Shown: piece by piece, positions 8,690-17,392 of the stretch
Layout: each line of letters begins with the position of its first letter
Position numbering within the stretch: position 1 is the stretch's first letter
Assembly: GCA_023443925.1 (NCBI GenBank)
Contig: JAEZSL010000247.1
Coordinates: forward strand, 1 to 52,656
Reading direction: 5' to 3'
DNA: 52,656 bases
Source of the DNA: Bacillota bacterium
GTDB taxonomy: Bacteria; Bacillota_A; Clostridia; Lachnospirales; Lachnospiraceae
Position numbers and translations under genes: made by a program
The notes under the pieces: generated by a model
Databases searched by the model: none
Seen by the model: only the letters and a program-made list of their open reading frames with translations
Told to the model about the DNA's origin: nothing

Positions 8690-9340
8690 TTATGTTAAAT
8701 CCAACATTGATTTTAGTCTTGCTGCAGAAGTTGTATGGACAGTGATATAAAGGACATCTTCCGCCTCCAGAACCGTTCCAAGAGTTGGTATAAAAGTTTT
8801 ATTATCCCTGCTGATGGACACAACTATAATTTCTCCAACCACAGTAAGATCATTAACTTTACGTCCCACCAGCAGTGAAGGTACTTCGATGCGAATCATG
8901 TTTACATTGCCGTTGCCAAGTTCATAAACACTATCCAGCTGGCTATAAGATAACAGCTCCGTTGCCCTTTCAATTCCCCAGGCAGTTGTTGATATTGTCT
9001 GAATTCCAAGTCTTCTATAGATATCAGCCTTTCTAGAATCATACAGTCTTGCTACGACATGGGGGACACGGTAAATATTTCTTGCTACTCTTGCTATTAC
9101 AACATTTATTTCATCACTTTCCGTACAGGATACAACCGCATCCACCTTATCAATCTTTGCATTTAACAATACATCACGGTCAAAACCAAAACCAAGGATT
9201 TTCGTTCCCGGAAAATCCTTTCCCAAAATATCAAAGGCTTCCGGATTTGAATCAATCACGGTTACCTGATGACCTTTTTTTATAAGGCTGAGGGTCAAAC
9301 CCGCTCCCATTCTGCCTAAACCTACAATGATTACTTTCAT
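8690..9340 (-). CDS. TrkA-like RCK protein, first of a pair
   Basis: A 216-residue protein: Rossmann domain with GLGRMG (residues 7-12) and D30 after the second strand, then a TrkA-C domain. The start is set at ATG 9340, which has GGGAG 5-6 bases upstream. An in-frame ATG at 9382 would add 14 residues (MILTCALAHRWEFY), but this extension is simply translation of the hairpin repeat at 9346-9414. The ribosome site itself belongs to that repeat. The gene lies downstream of the P-type ATPase on the same strand, separated by two tandem copies of the repeat. It is probably co-transcribed with the second TrkA-like gene. Confidence 0.88.
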   Translation of the reverse strand: MKVIIVGLGRMGAGLTLSLIKKGHQVTVIDSNPEAFDILGKDFPGTKILGFGFDRDVLLNAKIDKVDAVVSCTESDEINVVIARVARNIYRVPHVVARLYDSRKADIYRRLGIQTISTTAWGIERATELLSYSQLDSVYELGNGNVNMIRIEVPSLLVGRKVNDLTVVGEIIVVSISRDNKTFIPTLGTVLEAEDVLYITVHTTSAARLKSMLDLT

Positions 9341-9345
9341 ATAAA

Positions 9346-9414
9346 ACTCCCATCTGTGCGCTAAAGCGCACGTTAAAATCAAGATGTTGAAAAACTGTAT
9401 TTTGTTTTCAACCT
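9346..9414 (-). repeat. 5'-leader hairpin/Shine-Dalgarno repeat, unit 1
   Basis: A 69-base unit, tandem with the next one. Read on the minus strand it has an AT-rich stem-loop (GTTGAAAA.../...TTTTTCAAC), an ATCTTGATTT spacer, a GC-rich hairpin GTGCGC-TTTA-GCGCAC (9356-9371) and then AGATGGGAG. The terminal GGGAG is the ribosome site of the TrkA-like gene starting at 9340. The same layout recurs at 13498-13567 and, with another stem sequence, at 13401-13430 and 41151-41180. Confidence 0.85.
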
Positions 9415-9483
9415 ACTCCCATCTGTGCGCTAAAGCGCACGTTTAAATCAAGATGTTGAAAAAACCGTATTTCGTTTTTTAAC
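9415..9483 (-). repeat. 5'-leader hairpin/Shine-Dalgarno repeat, unit 2 (tandem)
   Basis: The second 69-base unit, with the same GTGCGC-TTTA-GCGCAC hairpin (9425-9440) and the same AGATGGGAG end. It differs from unit 1 by a handful of substitutions, mostly in the loop of the AT-rich stem. It begins 13 bases beyond the ATPase stop codon. Its own GGGAG is followed by TAGGTTG, not by an annotated gene. The intact stems despite loop changes point to selection on, or expansion of, a folded structure. Confidence 0.85.
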
Positions 9484-9496
9484 TCAATTGTTTTAA

Positions 9497-12301
9497 CTAT
9501 CCTGTCTTTCTTCGCAGCCAGGCCTTTCTTCCCTCTTCGATGAGTAATATCAAAGGCGGCCAGATGCATAACAGCAGCCAATCCGAGATGTCCAACGGTG
9601 CGGTATGGAAAACAGACTGCAGGGGTGGTATATAGGCCAGTGCAACAATTAAGATTATCTCTATGATAATTCCCAGATTAACCTGCTTATTGCTGAACAG
9701 ACCCACCCGGAATACGGACTGCTTTACAGTCCTGCAGTTATATACAGCACCTATCTGACAGAATACAATTGCAGCTAGAGTCATTGCAGTAGCCTTGATA
9801 TAAACAGGGTCCGTACCTCCTGCCAGCGGAATCTTGGGCCATCCGTTCGTGAGGTTGACAAAAAAGTAGGACGCCGCGGAGGCAATGGAGCCTAACAATC
9901 CATACCACAAGAAGGCTTTAATAATTAACTTACGGTTTAATAAAGTTTCTTTCGGATTGCGGGGTGGCTGATCCATTATTCCCGCTTCCGGTTTTTCTGT
10001 CCCAAGCCCCAATGCCGGCATCATATCCGTGCCCAAATCTATGGTAAGAATCTGCATTACCGTTAGGGGCAGGGGAATTGCTCCTCTGGAAAAAAGAAAC
10101 ATGGCAGAGGGTACTGCTTCCGACATATTAGAGTTTAGTATATATAGAAGGAACTTACGGATATTGCTGTAAACCGCCCGGCCTTCTTCAATGGCATGAA
10201 CTATGGAAGCAAAGTTATCATCCGTCAGAATCATGTCGGCAGCTTCTTTCGCCACATCGGTTCCGGCGATTCCCATAGCTACACCAATATCTGCTTTCTT
10301 AAGAGCCGGAGAATCATTTACCCCGTCGCCGGTTACCGCAACAATCTCACCCATCTCCTGTAAATTGGTTACAACCCGCAGCTTCTGTTCCGGAGCAACA
10401 CGGGCAAATATAATTTCTTCTTTCAGGTACTCTTTTAACTGCTCATCAGATAGTGCTTCCAGGTCAATTCCTGATATTACTCTGGGTCGCGGCCCTTTCA
10501 CGATGCCGATACGCTTTGCGATGCTTTCTGCGGTCAACCCGTAATCCCCGGTGATCATAATTATCCGGATGCCGGCACGCCGGCATTCCTCTACTGCATC
10601 TGCCACTTCCGGCCTTGGAGGATCCGCCATTACAACCAGCCCGACAAATACCAGCTCTGTTTCTATAATCTCCGGCGTATATGCACTCATTGCGGCTGGT
10701 ATATTATCTTCTTTATGAAGCAGGCGGTAGGCAACCGCCAGAACCCGGAGTCCGTCTCTTGCATAACCGTCATTTGCCTCCATAATATTTTTGCGCATTT
10801 CCTCTGTCATTGGTATTACCGTTCCATCCATACGTACCGATACGCAAAGTTTAATGATTTCTTTGGGGGCTCCTTTTACATAAGCAATACGTTTCGTTCC
10901 ATCCATTGCCTTTTCCAGCTGATGGATTGTGGTCATTCTTTTTCGCCGGGATTCAAAAGGAAGTTCCCGCAGCCTGGGTGTTTGTTCCTGCTGCCTGTGG
11001 ATATCAATACCGGCCTTTTCTGCCGCCACTCCCAGACAGGCTTCCGTGGGGTCTCCCAAAACTGTATAGCGGGCCGATTCCTCTCCAGGAGGAAGCAGCC
11101 TGGCATTGCTGCAAAGTGCTGCTCCGGTCAGTAACAGCCTTAAATCCGTTTCTTCATCAGCCGTTACCTTTTTGCCCTTTAATAAAACCTCCCCGGTTGG
11201 TTCATACCCGACACCGGTTAACTCGTATTCTTTATTTAACAGCCATACATGGTTCACAGTCATTTCATTCTGAGTCAGTGTACCTGTTTTATCCGTACAG
11301 ATTACCGTGGTGCTGCCCAGGGCTTCCACCGAAGATAACTTCTTAACCAAGGCATTCCTTTTTGACATCCGCTGAACTGCCATCGCTAAGGACAGCGTGA
11401 CTGTAGGGAGCAGTCCTTCCGGTATAAATGCTACTACCATGCCTAAGGCAAATATAAAGGAAGAAGCGATCGGTTCCTTTACTAATAGTAATGCAGCAAC
11501 AAAGAAAAATACTCCAAAAGCAATGGCTATAACTGAAATCTGTTTGGTAAGCCGGTCTAATTCCCTTTGGAGGGGGCTTTCGGCTTCTTTCATGTTTTGA
11601 GTAAGGCCGGCAATTTTACCAAATTCCGTTTTCATGCCGATCTCTATAACTACTGCTTTTCCGTTCCCTTCGGATACATTGGTGCCTGCAAAAATTAAAT
11701 TTGGTATTTCCGCACGGGTTAAGTCCTCCGAAAGCACCGCTTCCTTTATCTTGCGTACCGGATTGGATTCTCCGGTCAGAGTGGATTGATTAACCTGAAG
11801 GTCACTGCTCTCAAGCAAACGGGCATCTGCAGAGATCTTATCCCCCTCTTCCAGTAGTATAATATCGCCAATTACCAAATCCTCAGCAAGTATTTTTACT
11901 TCTTCCCCTTCTCTTATTACACGGGCGTAGGAGGGGAGCATATTTCTAAGGGCATCCGTAGCCTTTCCTGCCCGGTGTTCCTGCCAGAAGCTGAATACTC
12001 CATTAATTACATTAACGAGCCAGACCGCAATCCCTAACTGGGGCATACCCGCAAAAAAAGCTACTGCCCCGCCAATCCATAATAAGATTGCCATCAGATG
12101 TATAAAATTTTCCAGAAAAATAAGTATAACCGATTTCCTCTTTTTTTCTTCAATCAGATTTTTACCAAGTTCCTTTTGCTTTTCCTCTGCCTGGGCCTGC
12201 GACAATCCCTTGGGGCTGGTATCCAGTGCATTATAAACTTTATCCACCGTCAATTTATAAATATCTCTTTTTTTGTCGTCAGCAGTTTCCTGATTATCCA
12301 A
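9497..12301 (-). CDS. P-type cation-transporting ATPase, Na,K-ATPase-like (P2)
   Basis: A 934-residue P2-type pump. The N-terminal cation-ATPase domain covers 1-80, and the actuator loop TGES is at 176-179. The M4 motif is PEGLL (294-298), the phosphorylation site is D337 in CTDKTGTLT, and the hinge TGDGVNDSPAL lies in the P domain. M6 contains IDLGTDMMPA. Both PEGLL and IDLGTD match Na,K/H,K-type (P2C) pumps better than SERCA, which has PEGLP and NLVTDGLPA. This favours an alkali-cation over a calcium substrate. That inference comes from motifs alone; such genes are often labelled calcium-transporting. It is followed by the leader repeats and two TrkA-like genes on the same strand. Confidence 0.92.
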   Translation of the reverse strand: MDNQETADDKKRDIYKLTVDKVYNALDTSPKGLSQAQAEEKQKELGKNLIEEKKRKSVILIFLENFIHLMAILLWIGGAVAFFAGMPQLGIAVWLVNVINGVFSFWQEHRAGKATDALRNMLPSYARVIREGEEVKILAEDLVIGDIILLEEGDKISADARLLESSDLQVNQSTLTGESNPVRKIKEAVLSEDLTRAEIPNLIFAGTNVSEGNGKAVVIEIGMKTEFGKIAGLTQNMKEAESPLQRELDRLTKQISVIAIAFGVFFFVAALLLVKEPIASSFIFALGMVVAFIPEGLLPTVTLSLAMAVQRMSKRNALVKKLSSVEALGSTTVICTDKTGTLTQNEMTVNHVWLLNKEYELTGVGYEPTGEVLLKGKKVTADEETDLRLLLTGAALCSNARLLPPGEESARYTVLGDPTEACLGVAAEKAGIDIHRQQEQTPRLRELPFESRRKRMTTIHQLEKAMDGTKRIAYVKGAPKEIIKLCVSVRMDGTVIPMTEEMRKNIMEANDGYARDGLRVLAVAYRLLHKEDNIPAAMSAYTPEIIETELVFVGLVVMADPPRPEVADAVEECRRAGIRIIMITGDYGLTAESIAKRIGIVKGPRPRVISGIDLEALSDEQLKEYLKEEIIFARVAPEQKLRVVTNLQEMGEIVAVTGDGVNDSPALKKADIGVAMGIAGTDVAKEAADMILTDDNFASIVHAIEEGRAVYSNIRKFLLYILNSNMSEAVPSAMFLFSRGAIPLPLTVMQILTIDLGTDMMPALGLGTEKPEAGIMDQPPRNPKETLLNRKLIIKAFLWYGLLGSIASAASYFFVNLTNGWPKIPLAGGTDPVYIKATAMTLAAIVFCQIGAVYNCRTVKQSVFRVGLFSNKQVNLGIIIEIILIVALAYIPPLQSVFHTAPLDISDWLLLCIWPPLILLIEEGRKAWLRRKTG

Positions 12302-12485
12302 TTTAAATCTATCCTTCTTTCTATGAATAAAATTCTATCAATAACATCAAAAACTAAATATTAAATACACTTTTAGAATAGTATCGCTTTAATTTACCAA
12401 ATAATACTTAATCTGATCGAAAAAATTTATTACGGTAACCTATACCATAAGTCCGCTTGTAGATTATACCGGATTTGATGTAAAG

Positions 12486-12538
12486 ACAAAAATGGAGCCT
12501 CATCCTATAGTTTTTGCTGTACTATAATGATAGGCTCC
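12486..12538 (-). terminator. Rho-independent terminator of the Ig-like protein gene
   Basis: On the minus strand a long, nearly perfect stem pairs GGAGCCTATC (12538 leftwards) with its partner ending GAGGCTCC (to 12494), and ATTTTTGTCTTT follows. It lies just beyond the stop codon at 12552. The remaining 12302-12485 is the AT-rich promoter region of the ATPase gene, with no gene in it. Confidence 0.85.
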
Positions 12539-12551
12539 CTATAGGGCTGTT

Positions 12552-13400
12552 TTATTTTCCAATTGAAATGGTATTAAGGAGATACTCTCCTGCAATATTT
12601 ACATCAGGTGATACTCCGTCGCCGATATCCGTAACCGTTACTTCAAGAAGATAATTGTCGATAATGAGATCATAAATAATCTGCTTCATGGCAATACCAT
12701 TAAAAGTTATATTATATTCCGTCTTTAAAGCGGTACCAAGTGCTGCTTCATAGTCACTCTGTTTAAACTTAGTCAGTACTGCACTTGCATCGGACAGAGT
12801 CAGCTTTTGTTTAATAAAATCTTCCGTTATAGTATTTTTCAGCGTACTGGAATCTGTCTTGGGCTGATCCGTTTGATTAATTACAAAGCTTATACTGGAG
12901 CTGCCTTTTGTAAGATCATCGATTTTAGGATGAATAGATAATAATGTATTATTACCCTGCTCGGCTAAGACATCTTTTATCCATTCCTTGGGTATTATGT
13001 AGGATACCTTGTTAAACTTCAATTCCTTAGCATCAAAGGGTGCATTCGTAATAAACGGGTTAGACGCTTTTGCTGCATTTACCGTAACTTTACAAGTGTA
13101 TTTCTTCTTATTTACGGTTGCAGTTATTATTGCCGTACCGGCTTTTTTCGCCGTTACCTTACCGGTGCTGTTAACTGCTGCTATGGCTTTTTTATTGGAG
13201 CTCCAGGTAACTTTCTGTTTGGTGCCGGTTATTTTTAACGTTAATGACTTACCGGTTTCCAGGGTAATTTCTTTTTTGCTTAATTTAATCACGGCAGCTT
13301 CAGCCACTGCAATACTGTTTACGGGCAATACAGAAGGTGTTACCAGGGTAAACACCACCATAAGCACAAAAAGTCTGCAAAAATTCTTAAATTGATTCAT
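12552..13400 (-). CDS. Secreted protein with a bacterial Ig-like (BIG2) domain
   Basis: A 282-residue exported protein. Residues 1-35 form a signal peptide (hydrophobic core LFVLMVVFTLV, likely cleavage after AVAEA). Residues 37-105 form one BIG2 domain, recognisable from KKEITLETGKSLTLKITG, VTWSSN and GKVTAKKAGTAIITAT. The C-terminal 170 residues are an unrecognised globular domain. The ATG at 13400 has GGAGG five bases upstream. An in-frame ATG at 13430 would add ten residues read from the hairpin leader and is rejected. The leader at 13401-13567 holds the repeat units. Function is unknown; BIG2 domains usually mediate cell-surface adhesion or act as spacers. Confidence 0.85.
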   Translation of the reverse strand: MNQFKNFCRLFVLMVVFTLVTPSVLPVNSIAVAEAAVIKLSKKEITLETGKSLTLKITGTKQKVTWSSNKKAIAAVNSTGKVTAKKAGTAIITATVNKKKYTCKVTVNAAKASNPFITNAPFDAKELKFNKVSYIIPKEWIKDVLAEQGNNTLLSIHPKIDDLTKGSSSISFVINQTDQPKTDSSTLKNTITEDFIKQKLTLSDASAVLTKFKQSDYEAALGTALKTEYNITFNGIAMKQIIYDLIIDNYLLEVTVTDIGDGVSPDVNIAGEYLLNTISIGK

Positions 13401-13497
13401 TTTAACCTCCATCTGCCGCTTTAGCGGCATACAAATACTGAGCGAAAAGCACCCTCCGTGCTTTTTGCCGGTTGAAAAATGCTTTTCTTTTCAACCT
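13401..13497 (-). repeat. Variant 5'-leader hairpin repeat upstream of the Ig-like gene
   Basis: Read on the minus strand it has three consecutive stem-loops. The first is GTTGAAAA/TTTTCAAC (about 13471-13495). The second is AAAAGCAC/GTGCTTTT (13445-13465) with GGAGG in its loop. The third is TGCCGC-TAAA-GCGGCA (13414-13429), directly followed by GATGGAGG, the ribosome site of the gene at 13400. The stem bases differ from the GTGCGC family, yet pairing, loop length and position relative to the ribosome site are the same. That argues for conservation of structure, not sequence. Confidence 0.75.
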
Positions 13498-13567
13498 ACT
13501 CCCATCTGTGCGCTTAAGCGCACGTATAAATCAAGATGTTGAAAACTGTATTTCGTTTTTTCAACCT
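13498..13567 (-). repeat. 5'-leader hairpin/Shine-Dalgarno repeat, third copy
   Basis: A 70-base unit nearly identical to those at 9346-9483: an AT-rich stem GTTGAAAA/TTTTCAAC, then GTGCGC-TTAA-GCGCAC (13508-13523), then AGATGGGAG. The loop is TTAA instead of TTTA, and the arms are intact. It sits immediately upstream of the variant unit 13401-13497, about 100 bases from the Ig-like start codon. AGGAGG precedes it. Confidence 0.85.
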
Positions 13568-13687
13568 ATTTCCTCCTGATCTACAATTCATTTTTATTGA
13601 TTTTTCAATCAATGGCTATTATAACTCTTTAAGTAAATAACTTCCAGCAGTATTTCCCAAATTAAGATTAAAGTTTCATTAAGACAA

Positions 13688-13715
13688 TTGCATACCTGTC
13701 TAAGTGTGCTATAAT
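13688..13715 (+). promoter_or_regulatory. Candidate sigma-A promoter of the serine hydrolase gene
   Basis: TTGCAT (13688-13693) and TATAAT (13710-13715) are separated by 16 bases and face the gene at 13908. This implies a leader of about 185 bases. Part of that leader (13789-13860) is made of degenerate, pyrimidine-rich repeats of roughly 25 bases around the words gacttctatct and agatgattt. Nothing else is seen in 13568-13907. Confidence 0.5.
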
Positions 13716-13907
13716 AACATTGGTAAATATTTGAATTTACAAAGATTATAGGCGATGCCTCTATTGCCAGCGATGTATTTTATAGCTTGAGATGTCTTCT
13801 ATCTCTTAGATGATTTCTCTCTTTTGATATGACTTCTATCTTTTAAGTGGACTTCTTACGCTGGTGATACTTCAATTGCTTTATAATAAATATTTCAGGA
13901 GGAAAAC

Positions 13908-16085
13908 ATGATGGTAAAAAAATTTTTTAGAGCCGGTCTGTCCATTGCTTTAGCTTTATCCCTGGCGGTAATACCCAATTCCGCTGCTTATGCAAAAACA
14001 ATAGCCGCCCAGCCTCTGACACAAGGCACAGCAGATGTAACCTTACTTTCACAAACCGATAAAGTATCCCCGGATACCCAGACTAATAATTCTGTTAAGG
14101 ACGATATCTTTTCGTCCACAAGAACCCTTGCAGAAAATAAAGCTGCAACGTTAACAACACTCTATGGTGTAACCAGTGTGCAATATGCATTAATTGCTGA
14201 CGGCAAAATCACAATATCCGGTGTTGCCGGGGTATACAGTAAAAATTCACCAACCCCTTTAACGGATACCAAGATGTACGGAATCGGTTCCATCAGTAAA
14301 ATTTTCACCACCGTGGCGGTTATGCAGTTAGTACAGGAAGGCAGAGTAAAGCTGGACGCGCCGGTGACGGAATACATACCTGAATTTACCATGGCAGATC
14401 CCCGTTACAAGGATATAACCGTTCGTATGCTGTTAAACCATTCATCCGGTTTAATGGGCAGTAATCTGGGAAGTACTATACTATTTAATGATAAGGATAC
14501 TGCTACCTATGATAATCTCCTGAATGCTTTGAAAACCTCAAGACTGAAAGCCGACCCGGGTGATTTCTCCGTATATTGCAACGATGGCTTCTCCCTGGCC
14601 GAACTTGTGGTAGAAAAAGTAACAGGCAGCAGTTTCACCGAGTATATAAAACAATACATATCAAATCCTATGGATTTATATAATACCAAAACTCCTCAGG
14701 ATGATTTCCAGCAGGAACGACTGGCTAAAACCTACGTTCCCGGCTCCAATATCACGCTCCCGGCAGAGAGTTTGAACATGATAGGAGCAGGCGGTATCTA
14801 CTCTTCCGCTACGAATCTTTGTGAGTTTGCAACTATTTTTATGGAAAATTCCAGTTCTTCCGTACTTAACAGCACTTCTGTAAAAGCCATGGAAAATAAG
14901 GAATACTTAAATGGCTTATGGCCGGAGGATAAACCTTCTACTTTATCTTACGGACTCGGATGGGACAGTGTTTACACTTATCCTTTTGAAAATTACGGCA
15001 TCAAGGCATTAATAAAAGGAGGAGATACTTTATTTTATCACAGTAATCTGACTATCCTGCCGGATGAAAATATGGCAGTGGCAGTGTTATCCTCCGGTGG
15101 TTCCAGTGCTTATAATCAGATAATGGCACAGGAAATACTGCTTTCGGCTTTAAAAGATAAAGGTATTATAAACGAAATAAAGCCGGATGTCACTTTCACA
15201 AAACCAGTGAAAGCTTCTATGCCGGATAGTTTAAAACAATATGCCGGTTTCTACGGTGCTAACAGCGGTGCTTTAAAAATAACCATCAATGATGACGGTA
15301 CTTTGTCTCTAATCAGTATGGCAGCACCTGAAGCCGGAACTCAGCAGTTTATTTATACGGGCGATAATAAATTCTATTATGCCGACGGAAGTGCTTATGT
15401 CACTTTTGACCAGGCGAAAAACGGTAATACCTATGTCTATGTTTCCGGTTACGCCAATCTGCCCGGTATCGGACAGACTGTCTCCGACGGCTACCAGGCG
15501 CAGAAATTAGCTGCAAATCCCATTACGGCAGAAGTAAACGCTGCCTGGGCTGGCAGAGCCGGTAAAAAATATCTGACGGTTAATGAAAAGTATAGTTCCG
15601 AATATTATCTTGTAAGTTATCCCTTCAGCCAGCTCCCCATGTATGATGAGCTGGAAGGCTATATTGTAAGTAATACCATAACCGATGCCAATACTGCCCT
15701 GGCTGCAGTTAAAATACCGGGTGTTTTGGGAAGGGACTTAAGTGATTACACCTTTTATAAAGAAGGAGATACCGAATACCTGAAAGCTCAGGGAACCATT
15801 TTAGTATCGGAAGACAGCGTACCTGCTCTGCCCGCTTCTTCCTTTGAGACAGATATTAACGGCAGCGGTTACGCTAAATGGTACAAGATCGGTAAAGATG
15901 CTGAGAATAAAAAGATAAAGGTTAAACTGCCGGCTAAAGCTTCTTTTTCGGTATATAATGCCAGCGGCAGCTGTATAATGAATTCTTATGCGTATAAACA
16001 GAATACGGTTACCCTCCCCCAGGGCGGCTACATTATATTTGCAGGAGATGTCAATTCTCATTTTTCTGTTTCCTACATAAAATAA
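13908..16085 (+). CDS. Secreted serine hydrolase of the beta-lactamase/PBP fold
   Basis: A 725-residue exported protein. Residues 1-29 are a signal peptide ending AAYA. The catalytic domain (about 70-430) shows the SxxK motif S128-I-S-K131 in GIGSISKIFTTV, the YxN motif Y223-C-N225, and a KGG-type third motif (IKGGDTLFYHS). These are the three signatures of class C beta-lactamases, DD-peptidases and related esterases. The remaining 290 residues form a beta-rich extension of the kind seen in such family members. AGGAGG precedes the ATG. Beta-lactamase activity is not implied; a peptidase or esterase acting outside the membrane is more likely. The gene stands alone with its own terminator. Confidence 0.88.
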   Translation: MMVKKFFRAGLSIALALSLAVIPNSAAYAKTIAAQPLTQGTADVTLLSQTDKVSPDTQTNNSVKDDIFSSTRTLAENKAATLTTLYGVTSVQYALIADGKITISGVAGVYSKNSPTPLTDTKMYGIGSISKIFTTVAVMQLVQEGRVKLDAPVTEYIPEFTMADPRYKDITVRMLLNHSSGLMGSNLGSTILFNDKDTATYDNLLNALKTSRLKADPGDFSVYCNDGFSLAELVVEKVTGSSFTEYIKQYISNPMDLYNTKTPQDDFQQERLAKTYVPGSNITLPAESLNMIGAGGIYSSATNLCEFATIFMENSSSSVLNSTSVKAMENKEYLNGLWPEDKPSTLSYGLGWDSVYTYPFENYGIKALIKGGDTLFYHSNLTILPDENMAVAVLSSGGSSAYNQIMAQEILLSALKDKGIINEIKPDVTFTKPVKASMPDSLKQYAGFYGANSGALKITINDDGTLSLISMAAPEAGTQQFIYTGDNKFYYADGSAYVTFDQAKNGNTYVYVSGYANLPGIGQTVSDGYQAQKLAANPITAEVNAAWAGRAGKKYLTVNEKYSSEYYLVSYPFSQLPMYDELEGYIVSNTITDANTALAAVKIPGVLGRDLSDYTFYKEGDTEYLKAQGTILVSEDSVPALPASSFETDINGSGYAKWYKIGKDAENKKIKVKLPAKASFSVYNASGSCIMNSYAYKQNTVTLPQGGYIIFAGDVNSHFSVSYIK

Positions 16086-16091
16086 CAAATC

Positions 16092-16137
16092 AGGCACAAC
16101 ATCTTTTAAACTGGATGTTGTGCCTGTAATTATTTTT
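16092..16137 (+). terminator. Rho-independent terminator of the serine hydrolase gene
   Basis: A perfect 12-bp stem AGGCACAACATC/GATGTTGTGCCT (16092-16103 with 16114-16125) is followed by a T-rich stretch ending TATTTTT. It begins 6 bases after the stop codon. Confidence 0.9.
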
Positions 16138-16232
16138 CATACTTTATTTTATTAAAATACTTTTATTAATATTTTAAAAACGAATCATATTTTTAAAGAC
16201 AAATTAAATTGATGATACTCATGGCCGCCTGT

Positions 16233-16835
16233 TTATTTAAATACCTTGAATCTGGCCTCCACATCGGAGTATTCCTTCTCACCAGGAGCAGCCAGCGGTT
16301 TTCCAAAAGGCATCTGAGCTACCAGTTTCCAGTTCTCCGGTGTATTCCACTCCTGTTGCACCGCGCTGTCAATCAGGGGATTATAATGCTGCAGCGAAGC
16401 TCCTAAGCCTTCAGCTTCCAAAGCTGCCCATACTATATACTGGTGCATTGCACTGGTATGCTGGGACCACACCGGGAAATTATCCTTATATAATGGAAAA
16501 TTGTCCATAAGACCTTTTACGATGTCCTGATCTTCGAAGAATAGAACGGTTCCGTAGCCGGAGGCTAATCCGTAATTTACCCTTTCTTCCGAATCCTTAA
16601 ACTGCTCTTCCGTTGTATATTTTTTCAGCTCATTAAGTGTAAAATCCCATAGCTTCCGGTTATGTTCATCAAACAGCACCACAATTCTGGTACTTTGCGA
16701 ATTAAATGCTGAAGGTGTATATTTTATAGCATCCTTAACAATCTCTGTGATTCGGTCCTCACTTACAATTTTTTCACTATCAAAGCCGTAAGCACTTCTT
16801 CTGGCCTTCACTGTTTCCCAAAATGATTTTGACAT
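16233..16835 (-). CDS. Nitroreductase-family protein (Frm2/Hbn1/CinD-like)
   Basis: A 200-residue FMN-dependent nitroreductase fold. The N-terminal RRSAYGF motif begins the family (flavin-phosphate binding). TPSAFNSQSTRIVVL is the matching core segment, and a late LGASLQHYNPL motif is typical of the Frm2/Hbn1/CinD branch. That branch in Lactococcus is induced by metal or oxidative stress. The C-terminal MPFGKPLAAPGEKE is also characteristic. A GGAGGTAAT site precedes the ATG. It is divergent from the encapsulin operon with a long spacer, and a shared stress context is possible but not shown. Confidence 0.88.
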   Translation of the reverse strand: MSKSFWETVKARRSAYGFDSEKIVSEDRITEIVKDAIKYTPSAFNSQSTRIVVLFDEHNRKLWDFTLNELKKYTTEEQFKDSEERVNYGLASGYGTVLFFEDQDIVKGLMDNFPLYKDNFPVWSQHTSAMHQYIVWAALEAEGLGASLQHYNPLIDSAVQQEWNTPENWKLVAQMPFGKPLAAPGEKEYSDVEARFKVFK

Positions 16836-17392
16836 AATTATTACCTCCTAATTAAATTCCTCTATATAATAAATAGTTTTAAGTGTAAAGCTATAATAAC
16901 CGTATATGTAATTTAAAACCAGCTGATAAAGGATTACTATAAATATATCCTGCTAAAGTGTATTTCATGCTCTAAATATAGGGTCAGTTCATATTCCTGT
17001 TGTTTATATGCCATTTTAATATTTACGGTTATTTATAGGCAGATAATAACATACCGATAATTTATATTCAAGTACTGATATACTTTATACATACCAATCA
17101 AACTTATACTTACTATATATATTTATAGATACTATATTATTTATACTGCGATTGTAATCCTTGTGATGATAATGTGTGTACCGAATCTTTCAGTTCAATA
17201 CCAAACAAAGAAAAGGTCAACTGTCAAAAATACATTGATTTTAATACTGTCCTGAAAGTTGTAATATAAGATAAATGCTGCTGTAACAGAAAAAAGCCTA
17301 ATAGCTCTGCTTATTATATTACATCACAAGCTGCTCCTCTGACAGTAATATAAGTTTATAAATTCTAACACTTATAACGGATATCCAACCTC

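Noticed and set aside
9346..9483. Tandem repeats as a CRISPR array
   Set aside because: The two units are contiguous with no unique spacers, they are palindromic at two scales, and no cas genes are present.
10203..11600. Long frames opposite the P-type ATPase
   Set aside because: Antisense shadows of a conserved gene without ribosome sites or recognisable domains.
13405..13567. Short peptides starting at TTG after AGGAGG-like words in the leader repeats
   Set aside because: The frames differ between copies and end at unrelated places; only the stems are conserved.
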